From contig UZAE01012831.1 of NCBI GenBank assembly GCA_900617975.1, positions 1 to 31,060 on the forward strand: a stretch of 31,060 bases of DNA, given 5' to 3'. Shown piece by piece: positions 10,942 through 22,700 of this stretch. Positions within the stretch are counted from its first letter, which is position 1. Every line of letters starts with the position of its first letter. The stretch is from Rodentolepis nana (Eukaryota; Platyhelminthes; Cestoda; Cyclophyllidea; Hymenolepididae). The notes beneath the pieces were generated by a model. That model searched no databases. It was given only the letters and a program-made list of their open reading frames with translations, and was not told the origin of the DNA. A program made the position numbers and the translations under genes.

Positions 10942-13745
10942 TACAGACGTATTGACCATTTTCTGAGTTAGCTTTGAGAGGACGTGACACTTTCCAATAT
11001 TTCAAACCAGGAAGGTCTTAAAAATAGAAATAAACATTACTCTCTCATCTTTGCCAAATTTTTACCCGCTCTTCATTGGTAAATGCAAAGTTGAAAGAAT
11101 AGTGTAAGAAGGCAAAGGAGGCGCCAACGTCAAATAAATCCATTTTGACAATCGAACCGATTTGGGCTTAAGACTACCCCCCCCCCCACCACCACATAAA
11201 ATCGAACTAGATTAAGGGCTAATAGGGTGCTATAACCAAATCCCAAAGCTTGTTTCTTGAGGGTTGAATGACAGTATGGCACTTGACAGTCGCACAGGAA
11301 GGAATATCTGAGTGAAAATGGCGTTAGTTACCAAATTGTGTAGTCAAAGGCCTTTTACGGCCCCCAACATCTTAGACAGAGTTGCAAATAAATTGTATTA
11401 CAGAGAATTAGAAGCTAGTGCAGGTGAAAAGTATTAAACTCACGTTCTACGACTCCATAAACAAATAGGTCAACTATGTTCAACTCAAATTTTTGCCATG
11501 AACTCTAATCAAGAATAACCCAAAGTGAAACGACTTCAGAGTCCGTCTAGAAGTTTCAACTTATGCAATTTAAAGAAAGAAGCAATTTACTCCTAAAGCT
11601 ACTTGGCAATTTTATAAACGTATAATTTTGGACTACAAAACCCTATCTAACGCATGTGAGGAAAAATTGATTTTTATTCAAAAAGGTCCGGGAAAGAACG
11701 AGACACAAATTGTGAAAGAAAAAGTAAGTTGGAATCGAACAATTCTTCCGCCTAGGCACCTCCTTTCCCACCCCCACCCCCACCCCCTCCTCCCGGAATC
11801 CAATCGCAGCAAATCGGGAAAGAAAGTAGAAGGAGAGGTAACTGCGCCATGATGATGAAATTGCGCGAGACAGTCAAGCGCGAACGGCTAAGAAAACATA
11901 CAGCCAAAAAAATTGCAGAGGGTAGAGTCGAACGCGAAAGGATGACGCACACTGCCATTTTTCCCATTAGATAAAAGCAAGCTGACATGTAATGCGTGTA
12001 CGCGTGCATACGCTGACTCATTCAAGCGCTCGCTTCTAGCCAATCTCTGGCTAGAGAAATTAACACGGCTCATGGAAACACCGCATTACAAAGTCTCGCC
12101 AACCGGGTCTAGATGCCCGCTTTCACTCAATCTATGTGGAGGTAGACCCCGTACGTCCAGTTAAAGCACCACTGCCGGAGGTAAAAAGAACAACTGTTCA
12201 CTAGGGGATAGGCGTTTACATTCGAATGGTGATAAAGTTGGTAAATTAACGAGTGAACGGTGACCAGCGCAATGGTTATCTGCATACAATAACATCTTGA
12301 GCTAATTAATTCCACCAAAACTCTGGAGAAGAGCCTATCTGCAAGTTATTTACGTGTTTCTAAAGGGGGTTTTCAGGGTCGTGGCTAATTCGAGAGGTTT
12401 AATATAGCTTAAAACAGTGGCTTTCACAATTATTTGCAAAATGTCTGAGAAATTTTAGACAGAAATAAGGTGTCGTTCTGCAAAAGTTAAGGCGTCTCCC
12501 GATATTTCGATCTCTCATACTTTAATAAAAACCGCTGTTTAACAGTTGCATCCTCTTGTTGCTTCCACTGCAACTCCTGGTCAGGCGGTCAGTGACGACA
12601 CGAAGATGCCTCCATTAGTTAGTCCCAAGCACCCTCTGGGATCTTGGACACCTAAAATTGTTTCGGAATGCCTTGCGTTCAAGCATACCATACCCAAGCA
12701 ACAAAACAGTGCCGAAATCCCGTCTGCTTGACGAACAAACAAATCAATAACTCAAGAGGCATAAGGAAGGTTGTGGCACTTGCGCCTCTTTAAGTACTCT
12801 TAAATCCTCGACAAAAATCAAGTTCCCAAAATGTCTTGGTCGGTGCAATCACATTCGAGCTAAATCCATGGTCTTTTGTCGTCCTAAGCAAACGACACTT
12901 GTGGATGATGAATGCAAGCAATCTGAGGAAATCGATTTTGCTCAACTTGTTGTTCTTGCAAATGGATCAATGACAAAAATGATTTATACAAAATTTTGGC
13001 GAGGCCGGGATTTATTTATTTGGAAAATTTAAGCTCCTCGATCGCATTATTGATCACAGCCTTAGTAGACTTATCCGAGGAACATGTTATCTTAATCTGA
13101 TGGATAAAGTTAGAGGGTAACCCCGCTACCACATTAACAGATTCCAGCAGTTATACGTCAATCAGACCTTGTCAACGACTATTGTTACTAGAAATGTCAT
13201 CCAGTTCACTTTTACTAGAGTTGAGGATGTTAGTTGTAGACTAAATTTCTCCCTATCACACTTTCAGCCAAATCTCGATTTTCAGAATGAGCAACTCGCT
13301 GGCAGTGGGAAAGGACAACTTCTCATATCGCAAGTAGAAGAGGGAAGGATTTCTAATCCTTTGCACATTAAGTACCGAATGCCAACTCATGCTCGTCTTC
13401 GATCTTGGATGTGTTACAGCAAGATACATGTTCTCAGAATGTCGACCGAAATGGGATTTAACAGAGTTCTACTTGGAGGCGTTTCTAACTAGGAAAGCCA
13501 AAACTCCGAGCCACCGTTGGCTTGATCATTACTATTGATGGTTAAGAAGACCTCAAGAAAACTTCAAGGTAAATCCGACACTCAAACACGTGAAAGACCA
13601 GCTTTTATAGGAAGGCATGCGTGGGATAAAATGGATAATTTTTATTCAATACAACCTAATTGAGAAAAATTGTGGCTAATTAATTACAGAATGCGTCAAA
13701 CTCCAGAGTTGCCACCTTGCCCAACTTTGGAGTGAAGCTCACTTC
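10942..13745. other. Non-coding stretch with a G4 tract and possible decayed coding sequence
   Basis: No intact gene is found. Items of note are a C11 run (11177-11187), a C-rich G4-complement tract (11766-11795), and 12546-13620, where several moderately long open segments lie in different frames of the plus strand without recognisable similarity. These could be an eroded pseudogene or chance. Confidence 0.45.
11766..11795 (-). repeat. G-quadruplex-type tract on the minus strand
   Basis: The plus strand reads CCCACCCCCACCCCCACCCC, so the minus strand has four G-runs of three to five separated by single T residues. This is an ideal G4-forming pattern. Whether it forms or acts in the cell cannot be read from the sequence. 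Confidence 0.7.
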
Positions 13746-13976
13746 TAACCATTCAACGCCTGAAACATTTATTGACAAAAAACACGCACCCAACCGCACT
13801 CATGCGTGTTTCACAGCAGTCTGATGCTGTAGACGTGATGAGTTTTGGTGGTGTATCAGGCGAAGGCTATCGACACGTATTAAACATATTTAAAATGCCA
13901 AGAGTACCTTCTGTTACGAATCTAGTACCAATTAAGCCTATTTTGAAAGAGGACCGAACGGGTATTAAAGGGTTAA
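13746..13976 (+). mobile_element. Family B short inverted-repeat element, copy B2 (full length)
   Basis: The left end TAACCATTCAACGCCTGAAAC and the right end (GGTATTAAAGGGTTAA) are imperfect inverted repeats of each other. The interior aligns throughout with B1, B3 and B5: GACGTGATGAGTTTTGG, then ACACGTATTAAACAT, then TCTGTTACGAATCTAGTACC. A 70-codon open frame spans most of it, but the frame is broken in B1, B3 and B5, so it is not taken as a gene. The ends suggest a TTAA-targeting MITE, which is inference. Confidence 0.75.
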
Positions 13977-15427
13977 GGCAATAATGAATAGATAACAAAA
14001 TTTACCAATTATTTTTCACCATAGGAATTAGGTGTCTTAGCATAAATAAATGACTAATAACTTATGCGAGAATACTACTCATTAAAATTCGGTGTCTTAG
14101 ATAGCCAACAGTTGGTCATATTTGACTAACATACTTCAAAATTTACTATGTAGCACTTGAAACATTGTCAAGGACTAAGATAAACAAAAGCCCGATTAAA
14201 TTAGCATATTTCACGATTACAAGCTAGGCAGTAGAATCATGCTATCCCCCTTGAAAAATTTCAGAAATTTCCCTCCCTTTCAGGAGTTAGAAAAGAAGGC
14301 CTGGTAACATTTACTAGCTTTGCGCAGTTTTTTTTTCTGAGTGAATTTCCTCGAAGTCCATTGCAATTCAACGCAGATAAAATATGCGTACCGAGACGTC
14401 TGTGTATGGTCCTGAGAGAAAAGTCATAAGTCAAATCAAATGAATGATTGGATTGGAAAGGAATGTTGTGAGCGTGCAATTATAGCAAACTTAACCAATT
14501 CTTCCACACGAAAAGGAAACTAACAACATCTGTGTCGACGGAGAGTATAGGTGACGTAGCAAACCAAAACAGGGAAGTTTACTATCGGTTGACAATGGAT
14601 ACACAATTAAAGGAGTAAAAGTAGGGCTATCAAGTGTAACACTGGTTTAAAAATGATAACAAAACGCGAGGTGTTTCAACTTGAGAAATTCAAAGAATGC
14701 GTAGAAAAAACTTGCTTAAATTTTAGCAAATAAATTATTTCCGCCTTGTATAAACATGCCATAGCACACTAAGTGACCAAAATTGTAGAACTCGTGATTT
14801 TGAATTTAAGAATGAAAGTACTTCTGCGACGAACTACTACCACCATCGCCGCCGTCTTTTCACTCAAAAGACTGACCTACTGAGCAGTTCAAAATCTGGA
14901 GATTTTATTGTAAATCAATACGCATAAAATCTCATTTTGACAATTAACTACACCTTATCGTGAAAGACACAGGATCTCAAACAAAGCGATGGAGAGAAGG
15001 AGTCTCAAATTTCATAGTAACATGATAGGCTTCAAAATCTCAGAGGAAAGAAAATTAGGAAGAATGACAGATTTTAGCAGCGATCAAACAGTGAAATAAA
15101 ACAGTTATATGAGGCGTTTTGCAGTAAGAAAAGGGTTAGGGGAAGTCCATTGCGATGGCCCACATTTAATGTGAACAGAAGGAAAAAGGTGTTTCCTTGA
15201 GTTTAGCGTACAGTGGGATGAGTAATCGCGCACTTGTTTGAGTAATTGCCTGCTTTAAACCACGGGAGAATGGTCAAAAGTAATCGAATTCAAAGGCATT
15301 ACGTGAGTTGTCTTTTAAATCAAAAGAAATAAAAAAGGAGCGCTTACAATATCGACGATTCCTTTAAAAATAGGGGAAGTAGTAATATTCAGGCAAAAGA
15401 TAAGAGAAAATAAAAGAACTTAGATTA
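13977..15427. other. Non-coding stretch, no gene seen
   Basis: This is AT-rich sequence between B2 and B3. I found no convincing coding frame, RNA gene or repeat in it. Confidence 0.55.
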
Positions 15428-15653
15428 TTAAACCTTAAATACCCGAACCATTCTTTTTTGAACAATGCAACCAATCGCAGCCACGAGTGTCTCACGGCCG
15501 ATGTGATGAATTTTCGTGGCATCAGGCGAAGGCTACATAGACACTATTGAGCACACTTCAAACAGCAATGTCGCACCTTCTGTTACGAATCAAGTACCAA
15601 TGGAGTCCATTTTGAAAAAGAACCGTACGGTTCTAAGGGTGTTAAAGGGTTAA
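15428..15653 (+). mobile_element. Family B short inverted-repeat element, copy B3 (full length)
   Basis: It begins TTAAACCTTAAATACCCGAACC and ends with the GAACCGTACGGTTC palindrome followed by TAAGGGTGTTAAAGGGTTAA. The terminal inverted repeats are about 20 bp and imperfect. The interior has small deletions against B1 and B2, which also break the B2 open frame. TTAA is present at both outer ends, as expected for an element that inserts at TTAA. Confidence 0.77.
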
Positions 15654-18600
15654 GCTAGAAATACCAAAAATAAAATTCCCACTATATATGAACGATAATC
15701 GAGAAAAGACAATGCTACTTTACATAGCAGAAATTTTAAGAAGTAATTCAAGTGATTAATTATGATAAAGAACTACTAAGTCCTCAAAAACAAGGAGGAG
15801 AAATAATTAAAAATTCCTTTCAATAATAAAACGAATCAAAACATATTTCCACTCTGAGTTAAGTAATAAATAAAGAGAGAAATACTCGAAACTTCCAAGA
15901 CCAGTTTCCCTCCACCTCCTCCTTAATTAAGAAGGCTAGAGATGGGCCGACAAGTGAAACACATACTAATTTAATAGATAATAAGGAAATTATTATTCTG
16001 GAACCCAATAAGACCCAGCAAGTATGTGATTAAGCGCTTTTGTCCTAATATAAGGCTAATGAAATGATATTAGTGAACGAATGACATGTGAGCACAGTGT
16101 CTGATATGTCAGAGATTAGTTAGACCATCACTGCTAATCGAAGTGCAGATATCTCAAGTTAAGCGATTAGACTGTTTGCCTTTATTGCATAGAATCTTCA
16201 CCATTATGCAAATGAGGAAGAGGTTACCAGTCAATTCGTCACCGGACATCTAAATTCCAAACCTGGAATCACGCTTTCAGCACTGAGATCAAAATTCGTC
16301 AATGACACCAACGGGCATTTTAGCTAAAAAGCTACGCGGAAAAAAAGATTTCACATAATTCAAACTGCTAAGGCAATTGCCTTTTCATTCGAATCGTCTT
16401 TAGCACTTCCATTTATAATGGCATTTTGCCTGATTCAAGTTTCCGTAGACAAACAAAAATGCTTTCCTAAGGATCTGTGCGCGTGGAATTTCGAAATTGC
16501 ACACAGAAAGCAAATGAATGCGAATTTGCAAAATGGCAGCAAAGTCTGGTTTTTTTAATAAGAGATGATTTAGAAATATTTGGCCGTTGACTTCGCGTAA
16601 TCAGTATTTCACACGTTAAGTTCATTTTCAATGAGATCAACAACGAACATAAGACGAAATAATAAGATAGAGGGTTATTTTTAGATTTTTAGAAACATCT
16701 TTATTTCTACGAACGACAATTGACTGGCAAACTATTTTTCACTGATGCACACAAAATGAATGTCCACAACTTAAACTCGTGGTTCTCGACTCATAAATTT
16801 GTAATGATGTGGACGGAAAGAGAAAATTATTTAACCAACAAAGCCTCCATTTACCTTTACAAATTATCAATGTGCTATAAGTAAGTTATTTAACTTGAAA
16901 TGGTCAGAAACAAAACAGTCACTTGTGAAATCAATTCGAGAGTATGAGTACCCGACATGACAGAACCATAAAAGACAAGTAGTTGCATTAAATCATACTA
17001 ATACCAACTTCACATAAGTAGTATCTTAGCAATGACAGGTAGATACTAAAGAACTGAAACAAACAATTCGGTAAAAGTGATTGCAAATAGAATTGTGAAC
17101 ACACAAATAAAGATTCACACATGTATCTCGCAATACAGGCTCAGGCCAGTGTTTTCAACAGCCGGTACTGGCCTGCACACATATTGCATAAAAGCTCATC
17201 CGTATAATAGGTGTGAATTATTTTGCGATATGTTTGTACCACTAATTTAGAGAGACTCATGATTGAAACACACCAGATAGTAGATATCTTGTTTAGCAAA
17301 CTATAAAGACGCGAATAAGCAAACCAAAATGCCGGAAAAATAAAGAATGAGGCGTAAGCTATCGAAAGTGAGTGACTGTCAAGCCTAATAATCATTATTA
17401 GTCTAAAGCATACATATCATCCATCATATCCCAATGGTGGGAAAATTGATGCAAGATGGATATAGAAGAGGAAAAGTGCTTTTATAAAATAAATGTTGAA
17501 CATAAAAGCAGAAAAATTCAGCTTACCCTTTTGAGGATATCTAGAGGTCATTGTGGTAAGCATTTGTAAGTGGAAATCGATTAGAGAAACTGAAGAATTA
17601 AGCTAATCACCTATATAACAGAAAATAAAATTCCAATGATTAATATATCAAAAATGGAACACAAAAAATCATGACTAGCAGCAGGGAATAATAAAATCTT
17701 GAACGAATAGATTGGGGGGGGGGGTTAATAAAGATCTGAATGAAATAAAAAATATTAGAAGTCTAATAATTTGAATGCAATGGTATATCGTTGGAAGTAA
17801 ATAAATACTAGGAGAAAATATAAGAAAAAATTCTAAAATAAACAGGAAAAAAGAGAAAAATATACTGATATCGAACCTTAAGGGTTGACGAACCTATATC
17901 TGATTCTAAGTTATCAAAAGTAATCACTGCCGATCAAAACATCTAACTACAGTAACTAAGATTTTCGAAGAAATTCCGAATACAGTTTAGTCATAATTCA
18001 ACAATCACCATGGATAAAATTGAATTCACAAATTAAAATGACTTAAGAGATATCCCAAATAAAATAAATTATGATTTTACAATTCAAATAATCATAAGCA
18101 AAAGTAAAACGAGAAAAGCTTATAAATGGTATACTAAAAGTAAATCATATTTATCACTCTCAAAGTTGCGTACCAAAATTTTCATAAAGCCCGGATAATC
18201 ATAAATTGCAGGTGGATTACTTCGACCTTTGTTGAAATTATTGTCCAGACGTACATTTAAACAGTATTAAAACTATTGAAATCTTGTATACTACACAGTA
18301 ATGAGACGTATTTCATAAAAGAACATTATTTTATTTGTGATTTTTATTTAAATAGCACGTAAATATGAGGTTACTCATTCAATTTTCATACATTTAGGTG
18401 CTTTTACGTAACTTTTACCATTTTTTATACCAGATCAACCACTTGGTTTTTACTGGGATTGAGTAGGTTTAGCTCTATCGTTAGTTCACTTTCACGTAAA
18501 TCAGACGCTATGTTTTTAAATTTCAGAATGACAGTTGCAAATATTCGCCTAACATTTGACACTAAACAACCAAGGATTTCGCAAATGGAGGAGACAATTT

Positions 18601-18959
18601 TACTCTGGTTTTTCTTTTAGACTAGAACATTTGCAATTTTAGGCATTAATTCGAACACTTAGGAGTTTTCACTAAGTAGTTTCCTTTGCGCCATTATTTA
18701 AAGTAAGCATATAACATTGCCTTTGATGTCAACACTGAGTTTTTGTGCAGCAAATAAATTTTGACTAATCTACTTATGTAGTCCACTTCTTAACAATAGT
18801 GAAATTATGAAATCCCCTGCCCTTCCAGGATATGACTGCCTCAACCGCAGTTATATAAATGGTTATTTTCCCTCAGTAATATGCTTAACTAAATGCAATT
18901 TCCTCTTCGTCTTGATAAATGAAATATCACAATAAATCAGTCTACCTTGAGCATGGAAG
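15654..18959. other. Non-coding 3' flank of the transporter gene, no gene seen
   Basis: AT-rich throughout, with a G11 run at 17714-17724. No protein-coding frame with recognisable similarity is present. The region adjoins the downstream side of the minus-strand transporter gene. Confidence 0.55.
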
Positions 18960-18965
18960 TTTATT
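18960..18965 (-). terminator. Candidate poly(A) signal of the transporter gene
   Basis: AATAAA on the minus strand lies about 410 bp past the transporter stop codon, just beyond the duplicated 118-bp segment. It is the first canonical hexamer I see downstream on that strand. The 3' UTR would be 118 bp shorter if the duplication is an assembly artefact. Confidence 0.4.
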
Positions 18966-18970
18966 TCAAT

Positions 18971-19029
18971 TTTCGATCACCGCACCTAGATAATGACCGT
19001 CATGTGACTGAACTCGCCTAACGCTAACC

Positions 19030-19067
<38 letters not shown>

Positions 19068-19088
19068 CATTGCGAATAAAGAAAAGTN
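18971..19088. repeat. 118-bp tandem duplicate, unit 1
   Basis: The unit runs from TTTCGATCACCGCACC through a 30-base AT dinucleotide run to AATAAAGAAAAGT and an N at 19088. It is repeated at 19089-19206 with a single A/C difference plus the N. Even the AT run has equal length in both units. The N at the junction suggests two contig ends joined without merging their overlap. Confidence 0.9.
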
Positions 19089-19147
19089 TTTCGATCACCG
19101 CACCTAGATAATGACCGTCATGTGACTGAACTCGCCTAACGCTAACC

Positions 19148-19185
<38 letters not shown>

Positions 19186-19206
19186 CATTGCGAATAAAGC
19201 AAAGTG
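19089..19206. repeat. 118-bp tandem duplicate, unit 2
   Basis: This is the second copy of the 18971-19088 unit, identical except AAAGCAAAGT for AAAGAAAAGT and G for the N. It lies within the likely 3' UTR of the transporter gene. Confidence 0.9.
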
Positions 19207-19378
19207 GCTTCTCGACCAACAGAATCTTAAATCATTCATTTAAGTCTCCAGTTTGCATGAGGTTATGTAGGTGTGAAACCCCCCCCCTTCAAACCACGAA
19301 ACCTGTTGTTCAAAAAAAGCCAAAATTAAATGTTTTCGTTAGCAAATTTACAAAAAAAGAGTCAGAGGCCTCATGCCC

Positions 19379-19753
19379 TTAGCTTTTGGGAATAGGGGCA
19401 GAGGCAGTAGAGACGATTCTTTGATAAATCATCTTTGCAATTATTGCACCAAAAGTAATGAGCAATCCACCAACACCCAGAACATTCAGAGGATGAGAAA
19501 AGAGGATACAAGATACCAAAATTGATAAACACATTCGTACAGTCATAATAAGACTGAAAGTCACTGCTCCGAACTCCGCAATAGTAGCAAAAATCAAAAT
19601 CTGTCCGAATCCGGAGCATAAAGCTGAAGCCACTGCATCAAAGGCGAATTCAGGCTGCCTCCAAGCGAATTGACAGGAACTCTTCAGTGATCCATCAGCT
19701 AAGAGTGGTGTAATTGTGAATAACACTGCCCAACTGCAGACTCCACTCATCAT
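19379..19753 (-). CDS. SLC35B2: Transporter exon 6 (last exon)
   Basis: It encodes residues 341-464 and the stop. It opens with MMSGV after a TTCATTTCAG acceptor and contains four hydrophobic segments, including the conserved SLIMTVR-type helix (407-413). The C-terminal tail SAPIPKS is short. The frame stays open upstream into the intron, so an intronless reading would start wrongly at MKDFLNS. Confidence 0.93.
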   Translation of the reverse strand: MMSGVCSWAVLFTITPLLADGSLKSSCQFAWRQPEFAFDAVASALCSGFGQILIFATIAEFGAVTFSLIMTVRMCLSILVSCILFSHPLNVLGVGGLLITFGAIIAKMIYQRIVSTASAPIPKS

Positions 19754-22700
19754 CTGAAATGAACACATGTTAATGTGGCCACTAGACATAGTAAGTAGTT
19801 GTGAATTTAAGAAATCTTTCACACATGCAGAGGTGACATCTTGAAGGTTCTGAAGAGATTTGCTTGAGAGGTCGAAGTGAATGAGTCCAATGCAACGTAA
19901 CCGCAGATTAGAATGAGTCCACTAATTGAATTTTCAGTTACCTTGTCACTGTGTTCCGATGGAGAAGAGAGAATAAACATGCACACTCCAAGGCTAATAA
20001 GTGCTAAAATGACAACAAATACAAAAATGAATGTTGTGAGATGAATGGAAAGTAAGCTTACATACCTGTAGTTATGTATTCATATGCCTTATAAGCGCGA
20101 CCATATAGGCACCGACCCATCAACATTACTGGAATAGCTTTGCAGCACTTTGAAATGACCTAGAACACAAAGAATAATCGTTGCGCAAAGGTAGTCCAAG
20201 TCTCTCGCATTCAATCAATGAAGTGAGCAACTTCAAAACCAGTTGAAAGAAAAACTAGAAACACAGATAGAAACTGTTTAAACCAAACTCCAACTGTAAA
20301 CACGAATAATTCATATAACTGTACGCCACTTCGCAAAAGACCGACTCTTCAACAGGAAGTCTACCCTTTAGAAAGAGGGGTTTTTGACTCGAGACAGAAT
20401 ACAATCACTTCAAACTAATTAAATAATCACTACCTAGTTGTCTTCCTATCGCTGATTTTTACAAATTTGAAATCACTTTCTTTTTGATCCGAATACCGGC
20501 CAAGTAATGAGAACGACATGTGCCCGCGTAGTGATAGCGAAAAAAGGTAACCTGGAGGCAAAGTAGGAATCTATAATCCCAATGTATAACAAATCTGAAA
20601 CTTTGAGGATTATTTGCTACCTTCTATTCAAAAAAATTAATTATGAAGAGGATAAGGAGTTAAACCTCTTATTATATGCAAACTCATATACTGGAATTGA
20701 ACAATACAACCCCCTTTTATATCAAGAAAAACAGATTTTATTTTAAACCTATTAGAGGTTTTTGGAAGAGGCTGGTTGTATTTCCAAGATCATTGCCAAT
20801 ATTTGACTGTGTATTATCCGCCAGAACTCAAAATAAAACAGAATTAACAAGACTGTATGATTTAGTGCCAATTATGAGTAATTAACGGTAAACAAATGAG
20901 CTAATCGTTATTTGAGAAAATTATTAATTTTAAAGTATCAGTTTGAACAACGTTCTATTAGCCAATCATATCCATTTCTAGTCACACTGGAATAGTGCTA
21001 GACAGTGCCAGCATGTGCATTGAATTGGTGATCGATGATCGAGAGGGGCATTGTTTCTAGGCGACCAAAGAAGGGGCCAGTGTGGAACATTAGCCAACTG
21101 AGAAATTGTATCTAATTTCATTAATCCGCGACACACACACAAACGCATTAAGATAGTATTCGATTAAATTCGCCAGAGGTCAATTATAAATGTCAATAAC
21201 ATGAGAACATCAAGTCACAAAAATCAAGACAAATGAATAAATTTTGAATGGCTGAGGTCTCCCAGAACATTCAAAAAACAATCATTGATGGAAAAATTAT
21301 TGGAGTGATTACCATCTCCTTATAACTTGGAATTAAAATACATAGCACAAAGTATTTATTGATCGAAATGGTCAAACCGTTTGGCATTCGCACTGGGAGA
21401 GATGAATAAACGACGGTTTCTCAATCGTTAAAGATGATGTAAAAAAGATAAATGGCAATTTCCGACAAACGCGAGAAAACACCAAAGAAGTTGACCAATT
21501 AAGTGTTAAGAAATTTAGACAAAATTAATACAGAAATATTTACCAACCTTTAGCATGTTGCTTCTGTACCTTGATTTATGATACATTATCAAAGGTTTGA
21601 AATCTAAGAGTGGCCATAATTTGATCAGCAAAATAATCACACCGATCACAAGTGCTTAAAATGGAAGTCGTCATCTTAAACTTGATCATTTACAAATTAG
21701 GGCATATTCTCAAATGAGGACATGGTCAGTTTAAATGACCCTCACATTTACGATATAACTCGACGATCAACGGTACCCCTTCAAAATAAGCTCATTATTA
21801 CTAGACTCATAACAGAAGACGCTATTGCCTTTTGAGAAGCATAGTCAATACGCGTCTATAGTCTTCTCCTGATGCCACCCAAACTCATCATGTCGACGTC
21901 ATGAGTCTGCTGTTAAAAGGATAAAGAGGCCTCAAGTCTTAAAAAGTGGTTTAGCTAGAAAGGTTGCAACCGGAATCACTTTTATGAGAAATTTGCATTC
22001 TACCCACGATTGGCCAACCACTTCACTGAATGTGCACCGATAGGCATTGACTTGTGACCTTTGACTTGGCAGATGTGCACGATAGCCGATATAATATCAC
22101 CAACAAACAAGTTTTTATTGTATCTGTAGTAACCGCTGACAAGTAAAGAGGAACGCTCACAAAAGCACACTGCATCCATTAAAAAATAGTTCTCTGCTCC
22201 ATTAATTTGATCAACAGCAGGCGAGCAAAAAATATTTCATTAAAAGGAAGAAAAAGAAAAGTAAAAATGGAAAAGGAACACAAAATAGGCAACGCTTCAA
22301 TTTAGCATCCAAACTGATAAGACAGTAATTGGAAGATTTCAATAATCTATTCGATCTCTCCAAATCCTTTCACTTTTCCTCAGCTTCAGTCGGACAGCTG
22401 TCTGAGGTATTCAAAACGAGAAAATGGCAATCGGAGCGTGGACTTTACAAGCATAGATTCATGAAAATTCATAACGACAATAGAAATGTAATGATTTACC
22501 ACACAGAAGTAAATAAAGAGAAAACTCGTACAGCATGAAAATTCGCAAGTTACCCATCAATCGGGATTGCCAATATTGAGGCCACGGGGTGTGCGATAGA
22601 CTTACCTCCACGTGGTGCACCCTGGGCAACGTATTCTCATACTGCAAAAAAAGTCTATAAACTGGCAGTTGACTTCATACTACCATGACTCGACTCTATG

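Noticed and set aside
13772..13984. 70-codon frame in B2 (VDVMSFGGVSGEG) resembling the VMVFGVVSSEG part of mariner transposases
   Set aside because: The frame is broken in B1, B3 and B5, the similarity is about a dozen residues without catalytic D motifs, and the inverted-repeat ends explain the element better.
19020..19032. CTAACCCTAA resembling a telomeric repeat
   Set aside because: It is one unit only, duplicated with the 118-bp segment, with no array.
19030..19239. Minus frame across the AT runs and the N
   Set aside because: It is low-complexity Ile-Tyr repeats from the dinucleotide tract and crosses the suspect assembly joint.
19754..19822. Start of the transporter last exon at MKDFLNS in a continuous open frame
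   Set aside because: The segment is an intron (GTGTGA to TTCAG). Splicing it out joins KMSPLH to MMSGV, matching the family.
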